DNA of 64,000 nucleotides from Deltaproteobacteria bacterium (GTDB taxonomy: Bacteria; Bdellovibrionota_B; Oligoflexia; Oligoflexales; Bog-1112). Each line of letters begins with the position of its first letter. Within the stretch, counting starts at the first letter, position 1. The notes under the pieces are model-generated. The model ran no database searches, was not told the origin of the DNA, and worked only from the letters and a program-made list of their open reading frames with translations. Of this stretch, positions 44,301 through 53,517 are shown one piece after another. The DNA lies in NCBI GenBank assembly GCA_020635195.1, contig JACKAG010000003.1, positions 62,001 to 126,000 of the forward strand, written 5' to 3'. A program made the translations under genes and the position numbers.

Positions 44301-45039
44301 TTGTTCCGGGATATGTCCGGGCTGGTTTTGTGTATCTGGCCCTGGCAGCCTTTTTCTTCTGTTATTCCTGAGTTGCCTTTTCTACTCTCTTCCTGGCCAG
44401 ATTCTGGCAGCAGATCACGCTAAGAGCTCCCCTTCAGCCTACTATGATCTGAGTTATCAGAGTCAGAATCTGATTGCATCTTCCAGAAAACGGATCTTTT
44501 TAGCCAGCAGACTCCTGACGGACAGGGCTCTTGGAGTGTCTTTGCGTCTTGCTCACTATCGTGGATTGAAGGTCCTCGTTGTGCTGGGCAAGCAGCTGGC
44601 AGAGCATCCCCTGAGCCTTGTTTCTTTGCTCAGATCAGAACAGCTGACGGTTCGTCTGGTAAATGACCACTTCTTTGGGAAGTGGACTTCTGTTTTGCTG
44701 ACAGACGATGAAGTGCGGGCTACAGAAGCGCCATTCAGCAGGATCTTCCGAGCCCGCTCTTATAAACTCAGGGCTGTTTCTTCAGAGAGCTGGAAGCCTT
44801 TCAGAGTCCTCTTTGGTCCGGCACTGTTCGGGGGGGGAGGGGGCGCTGTTGCTTCTGCAAGATCTTTGCATGAGGGTAGGCTTCGCCGGGAGGAAACAAT
44901 ACCCTCCGGTGAAAGCAGAAGATGGCATGGTTATAAGGCATATACATATGGTCGCGAGCGGACGGAAAAACCAAAAGATCTGCCGGGCCGTTTACCGAAG
45001 GCCACCCGATGGGGTCAGTCCGGAAAGGGAGAGAGATGA
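44266..45039 (+). CDS. Exported protein of unknown function (weakly PLD-like)
   Basis: 257 residues. ATG 44266 (AAGGA eight bases upstream) lies inside the end of the rsmB-like gene. A long signal-anchor segment (LFLLLFLSCLFYSLPGQILAA) is followed by a region, YQSQNLIASSRKRIFLASRLL and later HYRGLKVLVVLGK, that recalls the start of phospholipase-D-like nuclease domains, but no HxKxxxxD motif is present, so I do not call it one. The last 60 residues are basic. It overlaps the lipoprotein gene start (ATGA). Confidence 0.6.
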   Translation: MALGRLSSVSANCSGICPGWFCVSGPGSLFLLLFLSCLFYSLPGQILAADHAKSSPSAYYDLSYQSQNLIASSRKRIFLASRLLTDRALGVSLRLAHYRGLKVLVVLGKQLAEHPLSLVSLLRSEQLTVRLVNDHFFGKWTSVLLTDDEVRATEAPFSRIFRARSYKLRAVSSESWKPFRVLFGPALFGGGGGAVASARSLHEGRLRREETIPSGESRRWHGYKAYTYGRERTEKPKDLPGRLPKATRWGQSGKGER

Positions 45040-45560
45040 AGTGTCCGGCTATTATCACGTTATTGGGGGTGAGTTTTTTCGTTTCAGCCTGTGTTGGTAT
45101 GTGTCAGAAGAGTCATGAAGACATGACAGCAGAGGAAGTGGTGCAATCTTACCTTGATCTGGCTTTTAATATTTCGGATATGAGCCAGAAGGCTGATCTG
45201 ATGGAATGGACAACAGGGAATCTTGAAGCCGCTCTGGCAGAAACCAGTGACGATATTTTTCGTCAGGCTTATATCGAACGAAAGTATCAATTAAATCGGT
45301 TTTCTCTCGTGGAGAGGCGGGACAGAACCCCTCGGGAAACGGAAATCACCTTTCAGCTGGATTATCGGGACTTACTGACGGATGGTCGTTCATCCTCCGG
45401 ATCAGCCTCTGTGGTCACAGAAAACACGGTGGCTGTGATCAGGGAGAGAGGTCTGTGGAAAATCCGGGATGTCATTGGTAGTAAGACAACATTTGATTTT
45501 CCTCTGTCTGAAGATTCCAGGATAGAGGCATCGCCTTCTTCTGCTTCGGATCAGGAGTAA
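45036..45560 (+). CDS. Lipoprotein of unknown function
   Basis: 174 residues. ATG 45036 overlaps the previous stop codon and has AAAGGGAGAGAG upstream. Signal peptide with lipobox VSAC (CPAIITLLGVSFFVSAC), so it should be lipidated and membrane-bound. The mature domain starts with a helical MTAEEVVQSYLDLAFNISD stretch followed by strands (ETEITFQLDYRDLL, ENTVAVIRERGLWKIRDVIG), a cystatin/NTF2-like pattern, as in DUF4878-type proteins, but I am not sure. It ends the rsmB-like transcription unit. Confidence 0.68.
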   Translation: MKCPAIITLLGVSFFVSACVGMCQKSHEDMTAEEVVQSYLDLAFNISDMSQKADLMEWTTGNLEAALAETSDDIFRQAYIERKYQLNRFSLVERRDRTPRETEITFQLDYRDLLTDGRSSSGSASVVTENTVAVIRERGLWKIRDVIGSKTTFDFPLSEDSRIEASPSSASDQE

Positions 45561-45569
45561 GTTATACCA

Positions 45570-45601
45570 TTGTACTAAGCTTGTACTAGCTTGTACTAAG
45601 C
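45570..45601. repeat. Three short tandem direct repeats
   Basis: TTGTACTAAGC, TTGTACTAGC and TTGTACTAAGC follow one another directly in the 60-base gap between two convergent lipoprotein genes. No other structure is seen there. Confidence 0.6.
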
Positions 45602-45620
45602 TGAGAGAGCAATGGGTCTT

Positions 45621-46475
45621 TCAGGGAAAGATTTGCTGGCAGTTTCTTGCTGGCTGTAGAGCTTCACAGCGCTCTTTTACCAGCTGAATATCTGCCGGGC
45701 TGAGAGTTCTGAAATGCAGTGGTTTAAAACGGAAGCGTCTGACTCCTGTATGATATATTTCCCCACTGATATGGAAGAAATGTCGCATATTCCCCCATGC
45801 GTTTTCCCTCCCATAGAGATCAACCGGGATAGGGGTTCCTTCCAGAAAGGGGCGCCATAATGCTTTGGATTCTGAGGATCTGAGCTCGATACTGGCGCTG
45901 ACATCAGCTTCCTGCACAGAAGGGATCTCCCAGTACTGGAGGGAGAAGGGGTTTAGCGCTGCGGCTTCGCTTTTGGCAGAAATGCCTGCAATCTGCTTAC
46001 CGTCCTCGCTCACCTGCTCCCGTAACTGTGGCTGCATAGGACAGTCCGTTGTTATCGGAAAGCTGACAATTTTTGGCAGCCAGTATGCTCCGCCAATAAT
46101 TGTTGTGCCATCACCTCCGCTGCAGGGAATCCCCATGGCAACCCAGGGGCTGTCTGTTTCGTAGCCCTGCTGTCCCCCGGGTTCTTTGCATTCCTGTAAC
46201 ATTCTGGTAATAGCAAAGCCTTTTTCCGGGACCCAGGCCGGGAATCCCTGGCTAAATTCATGATAGCTTTTACAAGATGTCCGGATGATGGGTTTTGGTG
46301 GATTGGGGCGAATATTTCTTGTTTTTGGTTTTGCGACGCTTATTTGTCTTCTCAGGGGGAGAGGCTTTTTTGGGACAGATGAATGGATGCAGCCCGAGAT
46401 CATAAGGATGGATAGGGTCTGCAAGGTCCATGCTATGGACGGTATGCACTCCGAAAGGTTACGGGATCGTTTCAC
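45621..46475 (-). CDS. Lipoprotein of unknown function
   Basis: 284 residues with a long N-region (MKRSRNLSECIPSIAWTLQT) and lipobox ISGC, so probably an outer-membrane or inner-membrane lipoprotein. Then a basic Pro/Lys-rich linker (PKTRNIRPNPPKPIIR) and a Gly/Trp-rich domain with several Cys. Not recognised. Its start overlaps the 3' end of the membrane protein gene upstream by 17 bases, so the two are one operon on the minus strand. Confidence 0.65.
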   Translation of the reverse strand: MKRSRNLSECIPSIAWTLQTLSILMISGCIHSSVPKKPLPLRRQISVAKPKTRNIRPNPPKPIIRTSCKSYHEFSQGFPAWVPEKGFAITRMLQECKEPGGQQGYETDSPWVAMGIPCSGGDGTTIIGGAYWLPKIVSFPITTDCPMQPQLREQVSEDGKQIAGISAKSEAAALNPFSLQYWEIPSVQEADVSASIELRSSESKALWRPFLEGTPIPVDLYGRENAWGNMRHFFHISGEIYHTGVRRFRFKPLHFRTLSPADIQLVKERCEALQPARNCQQIFP

Positions 46476-47778
46476 AGCTTTCTCCGGTTCGGGACTGATC
46501 GGTTGTTTCAGGCTTCTTTAATATGATCAGGTCTTTCGGACCTTCTTTCAGTATATGAAAGAAGCAGACAATGCCAAGGCTCAATATAACGGGCTCCAGC
46601 CAATTTGCAAAACGGACAGCGGCAGGAAAGATGTGCTGAATGGAGAACGATTCCTGGATAGCTGTCTGAGTATAAGGGCTGTTCACAAATGAGAGGTCAG
46701 AAAAGAGTGAGAGCAGGATCATTTGTGCGGTCAAAATCAGAAATGTCTGCACCGCTTCGTGCAGCGCCCACTGATTTTTGCGTGAAGCTCTGAGCCTGAA
46801 CAATAGAATACAGAAAAGACTAAGTCCATAATGGATATCCAAAGGCATAAAACTGTCCTGCTGCGACAAAAGGGCGACAGAGCTGAGGAGGGGCGATTCA
46901 TCTGGGGCAGAGCTCGCTCCCAGTGGAAAGGCCGGATGAGTCGATATCTGACAGAGCATCCAGAATAAAGATGAAAAGACACAGGTGAGTAGCCACCAGT
47001 TCAGAAAGGAAGATCGGTTGTAATGGTCCGGAATCCAGTTTCTGGCCGGGCGATTTACTGGAAGCAGTATGCTTTTTCTCTGAACAGGAGTGGGCGTTTC
47101 TTTATGATCTGTCTGCAAAATCTTTGGAAAAAATGGCAGAGCAACAGGAAGAGTAAAGGATAAGATCAGAAATATTTCGGAAAGGCCGGATGCCGTGATG
47201 AGAATCATGCTGCCGATGATTACGCTGAAGTGAGATCCTGTCCGGAGAAAATGAATGAGACAGCAGAGCAGCACATTGAAAAGACATGTCAGTGTTAGCT
47301 CAAAGGAGACGGAGCCAATCTGAGCCAGAAATGTTCCACGACTCAAAAGTGTTGCTGCAATCAGAGCAGGCAAGAGCCAGGAACCACTCAGAATCCGGCT
47401 TGTAAAGACAGAAGCCAGAATGGTCGCGATAATCATCAGCCACTGCCAGTTGATAAACTGTTGATAGGGTGATGATGAGTCGCAGAGAAAACGAAGACCG
47501 TGGCGATATAATCTGAGGGGTGTCAGTCCGGACTCTGGCGTTTGAGAGTTGGGTTCCGTGATGTGATAAGGCAGAGCGAGCTTCTGGAACAAATCGACTC
47601 CGCCGCATCTTTGCTGTTCTTCTGTACTCAGGCTCAGAAATGCATCGAGAGTTTTCGTATCCGGAATCAGATCATAGCTGCGTAGTTGCATCCAGACCAG
47701 TCGGCTCATAATCATAAAGAGAATGATCAGGATGCATGAAATATGAATGCGTTTTCTGATTGAATGAAACAATGACAA
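46459..47778 (-). CDS. Multi-spanning membrane protein of unknown function
   Basis: About 439 residues with roughly nine to ten hydrophobic segments: one near the N-terminus (ISCILIILFMIMSRLVW), a ~90-residue extracytoplasmic loop, then further helices including WLMIIATILASVFTSRI, LIAATLLSRG, SVIIGSMILITASGL and ILSLGIVCFFHIL. The topology recalls glycosyltransferase-C-like or O-antigen-ligase-like membrane proteins, but no motif supports this. Start is TTG at 47778 or 47772. It is followed by a lipoprotein gene. Confidence 0.6.
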   Translation of the reverse strand: MSLFHSIRKRIHISCILIILFMIMSRLVWMQLRSYDLIPDTKTLDAFLSLSTEEQQRCGGVDLFQKLALPYHITEPNSQTPESGLTPLRLYRHGLRFLCDSSSPYQQFINWQWLMIIATILASVFTSRILSGSWLLPALIAATLLSRGTFLAQIGSVSFELTLTCLFNVLLCCLIHFLRTGSHFSVIIGSMILITASGLSEIFLILSFTLPVALPFFPKILQTDHKETPTPVQRKSILLPVNRPARNWIPDHYNRSSFLNWWLLTCVFSSLFWMLCQISTHPAFPLGASSAPDESPLLSSVALLSQQDSFMPLDIHYGLSLFCILLFRLRASRKNQWALHEAVQTFLILTAQMILLSLFSDLSFVNSPYTQTAIQESFSIQHIFPAAVRFANWLEPVILSLGIVCFFHILKEGPKDLIILKKPETTDQSRTGESCETIP

Positions 47779-47916
47779 CCACCATTGGGGACTAGAAGGA
47801 TATTCTGCTCATGTCAGTCTGTTATTTTAACAAACGCTTATCAATCGGCTATAATGACTTTAACTATCCATGATGCTGGCTTATATCTGTCGGTCAGATC
47901 TACAGGGAGATGTGCA

Positions 47917-48360
47917 ATGGCAGCAGTCGAGCTCAGGCCTGGCGACACACTCAATATTATCTGGTCCGGTGTTCAGGAAACTCCGCTGGGTAGCACTGAA
48001 ATCGAAACCATGTTTTCGTTTACCTATGAAGAGCTACTTCAGAAACTAAGAGCAAAGGGAGCAGCGGGGAAGGTTACAGCGTCAGGATCAGAAGGAGTTC
48101 GGATGAGTCGTTTTGTTGCGTTGTCCGCTCATGCTCTGAAAAAAGGCAGGTGGTCGACCGGAGCCCCCATTGATAAGGATGAAGTGTTCAACAGGATGCT
48201 TCAGAAACTCTCTGAACTTGCTCCGGAAGAATATGACCATGTGACCCGTAATGCCAGATTTGCATTAAAGGAGCTTTGTAATCATCGTAGCATTCTGCGT
48301 CAGACTCAGAAACAGTCTCTGAAGAAGGCTCTTGAGGCGATGGGTTTTGCACTGGATTAA
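47917..48360 (+). CDS. Cytosolic protein of unknown function
   Basis: 147 residues from ATG 47917 with GGAGA upstream; the frame is open back to 47785, but that part is not protein-like. Predicted soluble, helix-rich, with many Lys/Ala/Glu (FTYEELLQKLRAKGAAGKV, TRNARFALKELCNHRSIL, QKQSLKKALEAMGFALD). I recognise no family. It is 18 bases upstream of the epimerase gene and probably in the same operon. Confidence 0.6.
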   Translation: MAAVELRPGDTLNIIWSGVQETPLGSTEIETMFSFTYEELLQKLRAKGAAGKVTASGSEGVRMSRFVALSAHALKKGRWSTGAPIDKDEVFNRMLQKLSELAPEEYDHVTRNARFALKELCNHRSILRQTQKQSLKKALEAMGFALD

Positions 48361-48377
48361 GTAAGAGAGACAGGTTC

Positions 48378-48872
48378 ATGGAAAGCAGAACAACAGAAAA
48401 TCTTTCAGGCAAGATCGAGATCCTGGGTATTGAGCATCTGGGACTGGCATCAGGAGACCCTGAAAAAAGCGGCTGGTTCTTTCGTGAAATTCTCGGGCTG
48501 GATGAGATACATCGGGAAACCGTTACAGAACAGATGGTTGAAACCCGGGTCTTCCGCTCAGGGAATCAGTCTCATGAAGCCAACTCTTCTGAAAAATCGA
48601 AGCTGGAAGTGCTGGTGAGCACATCGTCAGAAGGTCCGATTGCACGTTACCTGGAGAAAAAGGGTGGGGGAATCCATCATCTGGCTTTTCGGGTTCGGAA
48701 TATTTCAGAGGCTCTCAGACAATTGCAGAGAAAGAAGATCAGAGTCGTTGGGCATGGTATTTCGGACGGAATTGAAGGTAGCCGGGTTGTGTTTATCCAT
48801 CCGGAGTCGACGGGGGGTATCCTGGTCGAGTTGGTTGAACTGGCTCACGAGCGCTCTTGTTCGTCTGTATAA
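48378..48872 (+). CDS. Methylmalonyl-CoA epimerase-like VOC protein
   Basis: 164 residues of the vicinal-oxygen-chelate (glyoxalase) fold with two beta-alpha-beta-beta-beta units. IEHLGLAS starts the first unit and KGGGIHHLAFRV the second; HPESTGGILVELVEL closes the fold. The His and Glu residues in these three motifs are the metal-ligand positions of methylmalonyl-CoA epimerase, which interconverts the (2R) and (2S) thioesters in propionate metabolism. No mutase gene is near, so the substrate call rests on sequence pattern only. Confidence 0.8.
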   Translation: MESRTTENLSGKIEILGIEHLGLASGDPEKSGWFFREILGLDEIHRETVTEQMVETRVFRSGNQSHEANSSEKSKLEVLVSTSSEGPIARYLEKKGGGIHHLAFRVRNISEALRQLQRKKIRVVGHGISDGIEGSRVVFIHPESTGGILVELVELAHERSCSSV

Positions 48873-48966
48873 GTCCTGGACCGTTTCCGGGCATGAAACC
48901 GTCGTATTTTCAGCTGTGGACTGAGCTCAGCTAAGTCCGGACCCGTCTTACGATCAGGAGCGGGAT

Positions 48967-50907
48967 ATGAAAAAAGAGCCGGTCTCGTTTGGAATGATGA
49001 GTCTGTGCGCCTATATATCTGCCCTGATCTGTGGAGCCTTCTGGGTGTGGATGGAGCATCAGTTCGTCCGTGAAGATGTCTTCTCCCGTGAATTTTCCGG
49101 AGCCCTTGCAGATACAAAAGTTCGTCTGGTGGAGGGTGTTCGTGAAGCTCAGGAGAGGATCGGAACGATGAGCATTTCGCCCTCCGGGTGGGATGCTAAG
49201 GTTCTACAGTCTATGCTGGAACTGAGTCATAGCCCTGGCTATATCGATCAGATCGGTCTTTTCGATCAATCCTGCCGAAGCCTGGTCCGGGTTCGCTCTG
49301 AGCACAAGCCACTGGTTCCATGCGAAGGGCTGCTACCTGAACATTCAGATCAGCTCCATATCTTTGAGATCCCGGAAACAGACCGGACGGTTCTGGCTTT
49401 TGTAACACCTCTGATGCTGTCAGACTCTTCCGAAGCATTAAAGCTGGCAGCCTTCACCATTCTGGACCAGGATTGGCTAAGGACATACTCGCAACTATCT
49501 GCTGCCGGAAATATCGCCGGTCTTCGTATGTTTCGCCCTCTTCACGAGAGTTTTGTTTCTGCTGACAGACTGTCTTTGAGTGGCATGGATTTTCCCCTGT
49601 ACAGAACAGGTCCCGGGAGCGTCCTTGCTGGAATGACAGGGCGCTCTTTTGTCAACTTTGTCCCCGTGATGGCCTTCTGCTTTTTTTTCGTCGCGGTGGC
49701 TTTTCAGCTGCTTGGCTTGATCCGGGAGAGAAAAAGGGCAGATCGGCAGAATCAGATGAAATCAGAGCTGTGTGACTGGTCTGAGCATCTGAGTCGACAT
49801 CTTTCATCTCTTCCCGGTCAACGATCGCTTCCTGCCTTACTGGAGCTGGACCCACAACTCAGAGAGCATTGTGAACGATTATTGCACAGGCTGGATCAGC
49901 AACAGTCAGATCTGGCTGCTGCTATCAGAGGGTCGGATCTTGTCCGGAAGACAGAAGAGCAGCTTCGCCAGGAAAATCAGTTTCTGGTCAGGCAGCTGGG
50001 CTATGTCTGTGAAGGGGTCGCATTGCGGCACCAGATCCTGAAGTCCGCCTCTTTTGCAGATGCGATGCTCAGAGAAGGATGGGGGGAGCTCAGGCAGTTG
50101 AGGGCTTCTCTTCGTCAGGGAGGACGTCATGAACTGGCTGAATTTATAAAGATTGTAATGGAGTGGCAGCGAGGTTTTCAGGAAAAAGGCTCCCGGAAGT
50201 TTTTGCGATCACTCTGTGAGACTCCGGGACATCAGGGTTACCAGCATCAGCTGGATGAACAGCTAAGCTATTTGATTCAGACAGGGAAGGCGTTGCAGGA
50301 GAGACTGCTTTCCGCTCGTCCTGCTATGCAGAGTGCCTCACGTGTTATGATTCAGACCCTTCGTTTGCTGAGCCACTGGAATTTTCTGGCTCTTAACGAA
50401 TTACATGGCTCAGATGATTATGGTAAAGGTGGGGGCTTTCGTGTCGGGGATGCCTGTACGGAGGTCGCCGCTTTGCTGAAAGCACGGAGGATCGGAGCAG
50501 ACGTTCGCCTGGTCTGTCTGCCTGAAGCCAGGCAGACAGAGTTACCGGATGTTCCCCGCCATGTTTTTATTGCCTCATTACAGATACTCATTCTGACTTT
50601 TACTGAAGGGAAAGAGGATGAGCCTATTCTGTTTCGGATGAGCTGTCGCAGGATCAGAGAAAGGCAGTTTGCTATGTTGCATCCAATCCGGAATCCGGGA
50701 GCAGGCTTGTCCGATCCTCGCAATCATCCGGGAGATTTTGCCCTTGCCTGCCAGATTTTGCGACCATGGGGGTTTGAGTGTAAGTCTGTTCCGGAGGCAG
50801 ACGGAGGCTGTTTCCTGATGCTCTCATGGCCATTAGCAGAGCAGGAGGGTGAAGCAGATCCCCGGCAGAAATCTGTGTCTGCACCAGGACTCTCCGGTAG
50901 TATCTGA
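48967..50907 (+). CDS. Membrane sensor-like protein with degenerate kinase end
   Basis: 646 residues. TM1 (MMSLCAYISALICGAFWVW) and TM2 (FVPVMAFCFFFVAVAFQLLGL) enclose a ~200-residue periplasmic domain, which is the layout of a sensor kinase. A long coiled-coil-like region follows. Toward the C-terminus, IRNPGAGLSDPRNHPGDFALACQIL and GGCFLMLSWPL resemble the G-boxes of a histidine-kinase ATPase domain, but I find no clear H-box and no N-box (NxxxNAxK). It may be an inactive relative that senses and passes a signal by contact. ATG has GGAGCGGGAT upstream. mnmG follows. Confidence 0.62.
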   Translation: MKKEPVSFGMMSLCAYISALICGAFWVWMEHQFVREDVFSREFSGALADTKVRLVEGVREAQERIGTMSISPSGWDAKVLQSMLELSHSPGYIDQIGLFDQSCRSLVRVRSEHKPLVPCEGLLPEHSDQLHIFEIPETDRTVLAFVTPLMLSDSSEALKLAAFTILDQDWLRTYSQLSAAGNIAGLRMFRPLHESFVSADRLSLSGMDFPLYRTGPGSVLAGMTGRSFVNFVPVMAFCFFFVAVAFQLLGLIRERKRADRQNQMKSELCDWSEHLSRHLSSLPGQRSLPALLELDPQLREHCERLLHRLDQQQSDLAAAIRGSDLVRKTEEQLRQENQFLVRQLGYVCEGVALRHQILKSASFADAMLREGWGELRQLRASLRQGGRHELAEFIKIVMEWQRGFQEKGSRKFLRSLCETPGHQGYQHQLDEQLSYLIQTGKALQERLLSARPAMQSASRVMIQTLRLLSHWNFLALNELHGSDDYGKGGGFRVGDACTEVAALLKARRIGADVRLVCLPEARQTELPDVPRHVFIASLQILILTFTEGKEDEPILFRMSCRRIRERQFAMLHPIRNPGAGLSDPRNHPGDFALACQILRPWGFECKSVPEADGGCFLMLSWPLAEQEGEADPRQKSVSAPGLSGSI

Positions 50908-51002
50908 TTCGGGGCTTGCAATACAGGCTGCACCTGGTTTAGAAACAGGTACATTCTGGCCATTCCTGTTATAAGGTCGCCGTAAGCTCTGGATTTTTAT
51001 CT

Positions 51003-52883
51003 ATGTCATCGGAAACATTTCATGTGATTGTTGTCGGAGGGGGGCACGCTGGCTGTGAGGCTGCGCTTGCTGCTGCCCGGGTCGGGGCAAAAACCCTGCT
51101 GATTACCCATTCTGTAGAGAAAATTGCAGCTATGAGCTGCAACCCGGCGATTGGAGGAACGGCCAAGGGGCATCTGGTCCGGGAGATTGATGCCCTTGGT
51201 GGAGAGATGGGGCGCGCTGCGGACAGGACCGGAATTCAGTTTCGGGTTCTGAACCGGAAGAAAGGCCCGGCGATCTGGTCCTCACGGGCCCAGGTGGATA
51301 TGGGCCTTTATAGCAGACACATGAAGCATGCTCTGGAGCAAATGCCAGGCCTTTCGATCCGTCAGGATTCTGTGGAAGCTTTTTTGCTGCGGAATACGGG
51401 GGATGGCAGGCAGGCTGTCAGTGGGGTGCGAGGAAAAGCCTTTGGAGATCTGTGGGCTGACACCGTCATTCTGACAACGGGCACTTTTCTGAATGGTCTG
51501 ATTCATATCGGGCAGCTGCGAATGGGAGCTGGCCGTGCCGGAGACGAACCCTCTCTTACTCTGGCAAATTTTATCAGAGAAGCGGGTTTGCGTATCGGTC
51601 GCCTCAAGACCGGAACTACGCCCCGCCTTGATGCGAGAACGATTGACTTCCGTGAGCTGGAAGAGCAGCACTCAGATGCGGACATTATACCGTTCAGCAG
51701 CAGAACAGATAAGATCACTCAGTCTCTTCTTCCCTGCTACATCACACAGACTAACGAAGAAACTCACCGTATCATACGTGATCATATGGGAGATTCGCCT
51801 CTTTATAGCGGTGTGATTACCGGAACAGGTCCCCGTTACTGTCCTTCTGTTGAGGATAAAGTCGTCCGCTTTCCTGACCGCTTATCTCACCAGATTTTTC
51901 TTGAACCTCAGGGGTATGATACCTGTGAGATTTATCCGAACGGGATTTCCACATCACTACCTTTGGCGGTGCAGAAAAAGTTTATCCGGACCATCCGTGG
52001 CCTGGAACAGGCTGAGATTATTCGTCCAGGCTATGCGATTGAATATGATTTTGTCGATCCGACAGAGCTCAGAGAGACTCTCGAAACCAAGCAGATTGAA
52101 AACCTGTATCTTGCAGGGCAGATCAACGGAACGACAGGATATGAGGAAGCCGCGGCTCAGGGGCTGCTAGCCGGTGCAAATGCTGCTCTGAAAGTTCTTG
52201 GCAGGGAGCCTCTGGTCTTATCCCGCTCACAGGCTTATACAGGGGTTCTGATTGATGACCTGATTACAAGAGGAACCAGAGAACCTTACCGGATGTTTAC
52301 GTCACGGGCGGAACATCGCCTGAGTCTGAGAGAGGATAATACAGATAGCCGATTGTCTGAGATTGCCTGGGAGACAGGTCTGATTTCAGAAGAACAGTAT
52401 CAACGTTTTACGGAAAAAAGAACCCTTCTGGAGGAGGGCCTTCGCTGGTGTCAGGATGTCAGCTTCGGAGAGGCGGAGGTTCCGGAATCCTGCTATGAAG
52501 GGCGCGATAACCGTGGAACAAAACTCGCAGTTCTGATCAGGCGACAGAATTATGATCTTCTGGACAGCGGTCTGCTGAATCAGCGCTATCCTGATGATGT
52601 GATCCGGCGTATTGCGATCGAATTAAAGTATGAAGGCTATATTAGCAGGGAACAGAAAATAGCCAGAGACATGCACTCGCTTGATAAGATCAGACTTCCG
52701 GAATCTCTCTGCTTCAGAGAGATTCCCGGTCTGAGCCATGAAGTCATCCAGAAACTGGAAACTTTTCGTCCTGGAAATCTTGGGCAGGCTTCCAGAATCA
52801 GTGGCATCACCCCAGCGGCAACACATATTCTCAGAGTCTGGCTGAAAAGAAGCTCTGCGGGGATTTCCCTGGATATGCAGTGA
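51003..52883 (+). CDS. mnmG: tRNA uridine-34 carboxymethylaminomethyl modification enzyme, large subunit
   Basis: 626 residues, full length. The FAD site is VIVVGGGHAGCEAALAAARVG at 8-28, followed by SCNPAIGGTAKGHLV with the conserved Cys, LKTGTTPRL, and the C-terminal helical domain with YEGYI that contacts tRNA. With MnmE it adds the (carboxymethyl)aminomethyl group at C5 of wobble U34. mnmE is not in this window. CutA is convergent, 38 bases beyond its stop. Confidence 0.97.
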   Translation: MSSETFHVIVVGGGHAGCEAALAAARVGAKTLLITHSVEKIAAMSCNPAIGGTAKGHLVREIDALGGEMGRAADRTGIQFRVLNRKKGPAIWSSRAQVDMGLYSRHMKHALEQMPGLSIRQDSVEAFLLRNTGDGRQAVSGVRGKAFGDLWADTVILTTGTFLNGLIHIGQLRMGAGRAGDEPSLTLANFIREAGLRIGRLKTGTTPRLDARTIDFRELEEQHSDADIIPFSSRTDKITQSLLPCYITQTNEETHRIIRDHMGDSPLYSGVITGTGPRYCPSVEDKVVRFPDRLSHQIFLEPQGYDTCEIYPNGISTSLPLAVQKKFIRTIRGLEQAEIIRPGYAIEYDFVDPTELRETLETKQIENLYLAGQINGTTGYEEAAAQGLLAGANAALKVLGREPLVLSRSQAYTGVLIDDLITRGTREPYRMFTSRAEHRLSLREDNTDSRLSEIAWETGLISEEQYQRFTEKRTLLEEGLRWCQDVSFGEAEVPESCYEGRDNRGTKLAVLIRRQNYDLLDSGLLNQRYPDDVIRRIAIELKYEGYISREQKIARDMHSLDKIRLPESLCFREIPGLSHEVIQKLETFRPGNLGQASRISGITPAATHILRVWLKRSSAGISLDMQ

Positions 52884-52921
52884 ACTGCATAATATGTAAG
52901 CGGATTGAGTCCTGTGAGCGT

Positions 52922-53242
52922 TCAGGGACCGGTTTGCTGAAAGATCCAGCTGTGAAAGGCCTCGTTGGCGCTGTCCGCGTGGAACTCCAGGATGCAGGGA
53001 ACACTGTAGGGGTGCAGCTCGCTTAGGACATCCTGAATTGCTGAAACCATACTTTGCCTTGTTTTGAAGATGACAGGGACTTCCTCTTCTGTACAAAGCG
53101 TTTGATTCCATTCATAGACAGAGGTTGCTTGTCCCATGATATTGGCACAGGCAATCAGTCGCTGTCTGACCAGCTCTTTGGCGATATCCTCAGCCTGTTT
53201 TCTGTCAGGGAAGGTGCTGTAAATAAGACAAATCTGTTCCAT
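52922..53242 (-). CDS. cutA: Divalent-cation tolerance protein CutA
   Basis: 106 residues with the CutA1 ferredoxin-like fold pattern: YSTFPDRKQAEDIAKELVRQRLIACANI, then SVYEWNQTLCTEEEVPVIFKT and LHPYSVPCILEF, the segment with conserved P and W/H. CutA1 forms trimers; a role in copper tolerance has been proposed but is weakly supported. The 233 bases between its start and the queE frame hold no gene I can support. Confidence 0.9.
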   Translation of the reverse strand: MEQICLIYSTFPDRKQAEDIAKELVRQRLIACANIMGQATSVYEWNQTLCTEEEVPVIFKTRQSMVSAIQDVLSELHPYSVPCILEFHADSANEAFHSWIFQQTGP

Positions 53243-53517
53243 GCAGGATCTCTTTGCTTCATGTGGTTGCTGGAATGCTCACGGCTCCCGGAGCCGGAGG
53301 ACGGGGCCCGGGCATTCTGCCGGAACTTTCTGAGGGGATCAATAGTGCAAGAGTGCTCCTTCTTTTCTCCTGTGCTTGTGGAGTTCTATGTCATTCATCA
53401 TAAAGACAGAGCCTGCTGTCGCTTTCTCTCCAGCTTCTTTCATGATAATAAAGTTCCCCCTTCGTATTCAGGTGTATGGAGGATGTTCTTATTCTGCATG
53501 CAGAGAGTCACGTTCTG

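Noticed and set aside
44266..45039. Call of phospholipase-D nuclease for the exported protein
   Set aside because: Only the first strands resemble the fold; the HxKxxxxD motif is absent.
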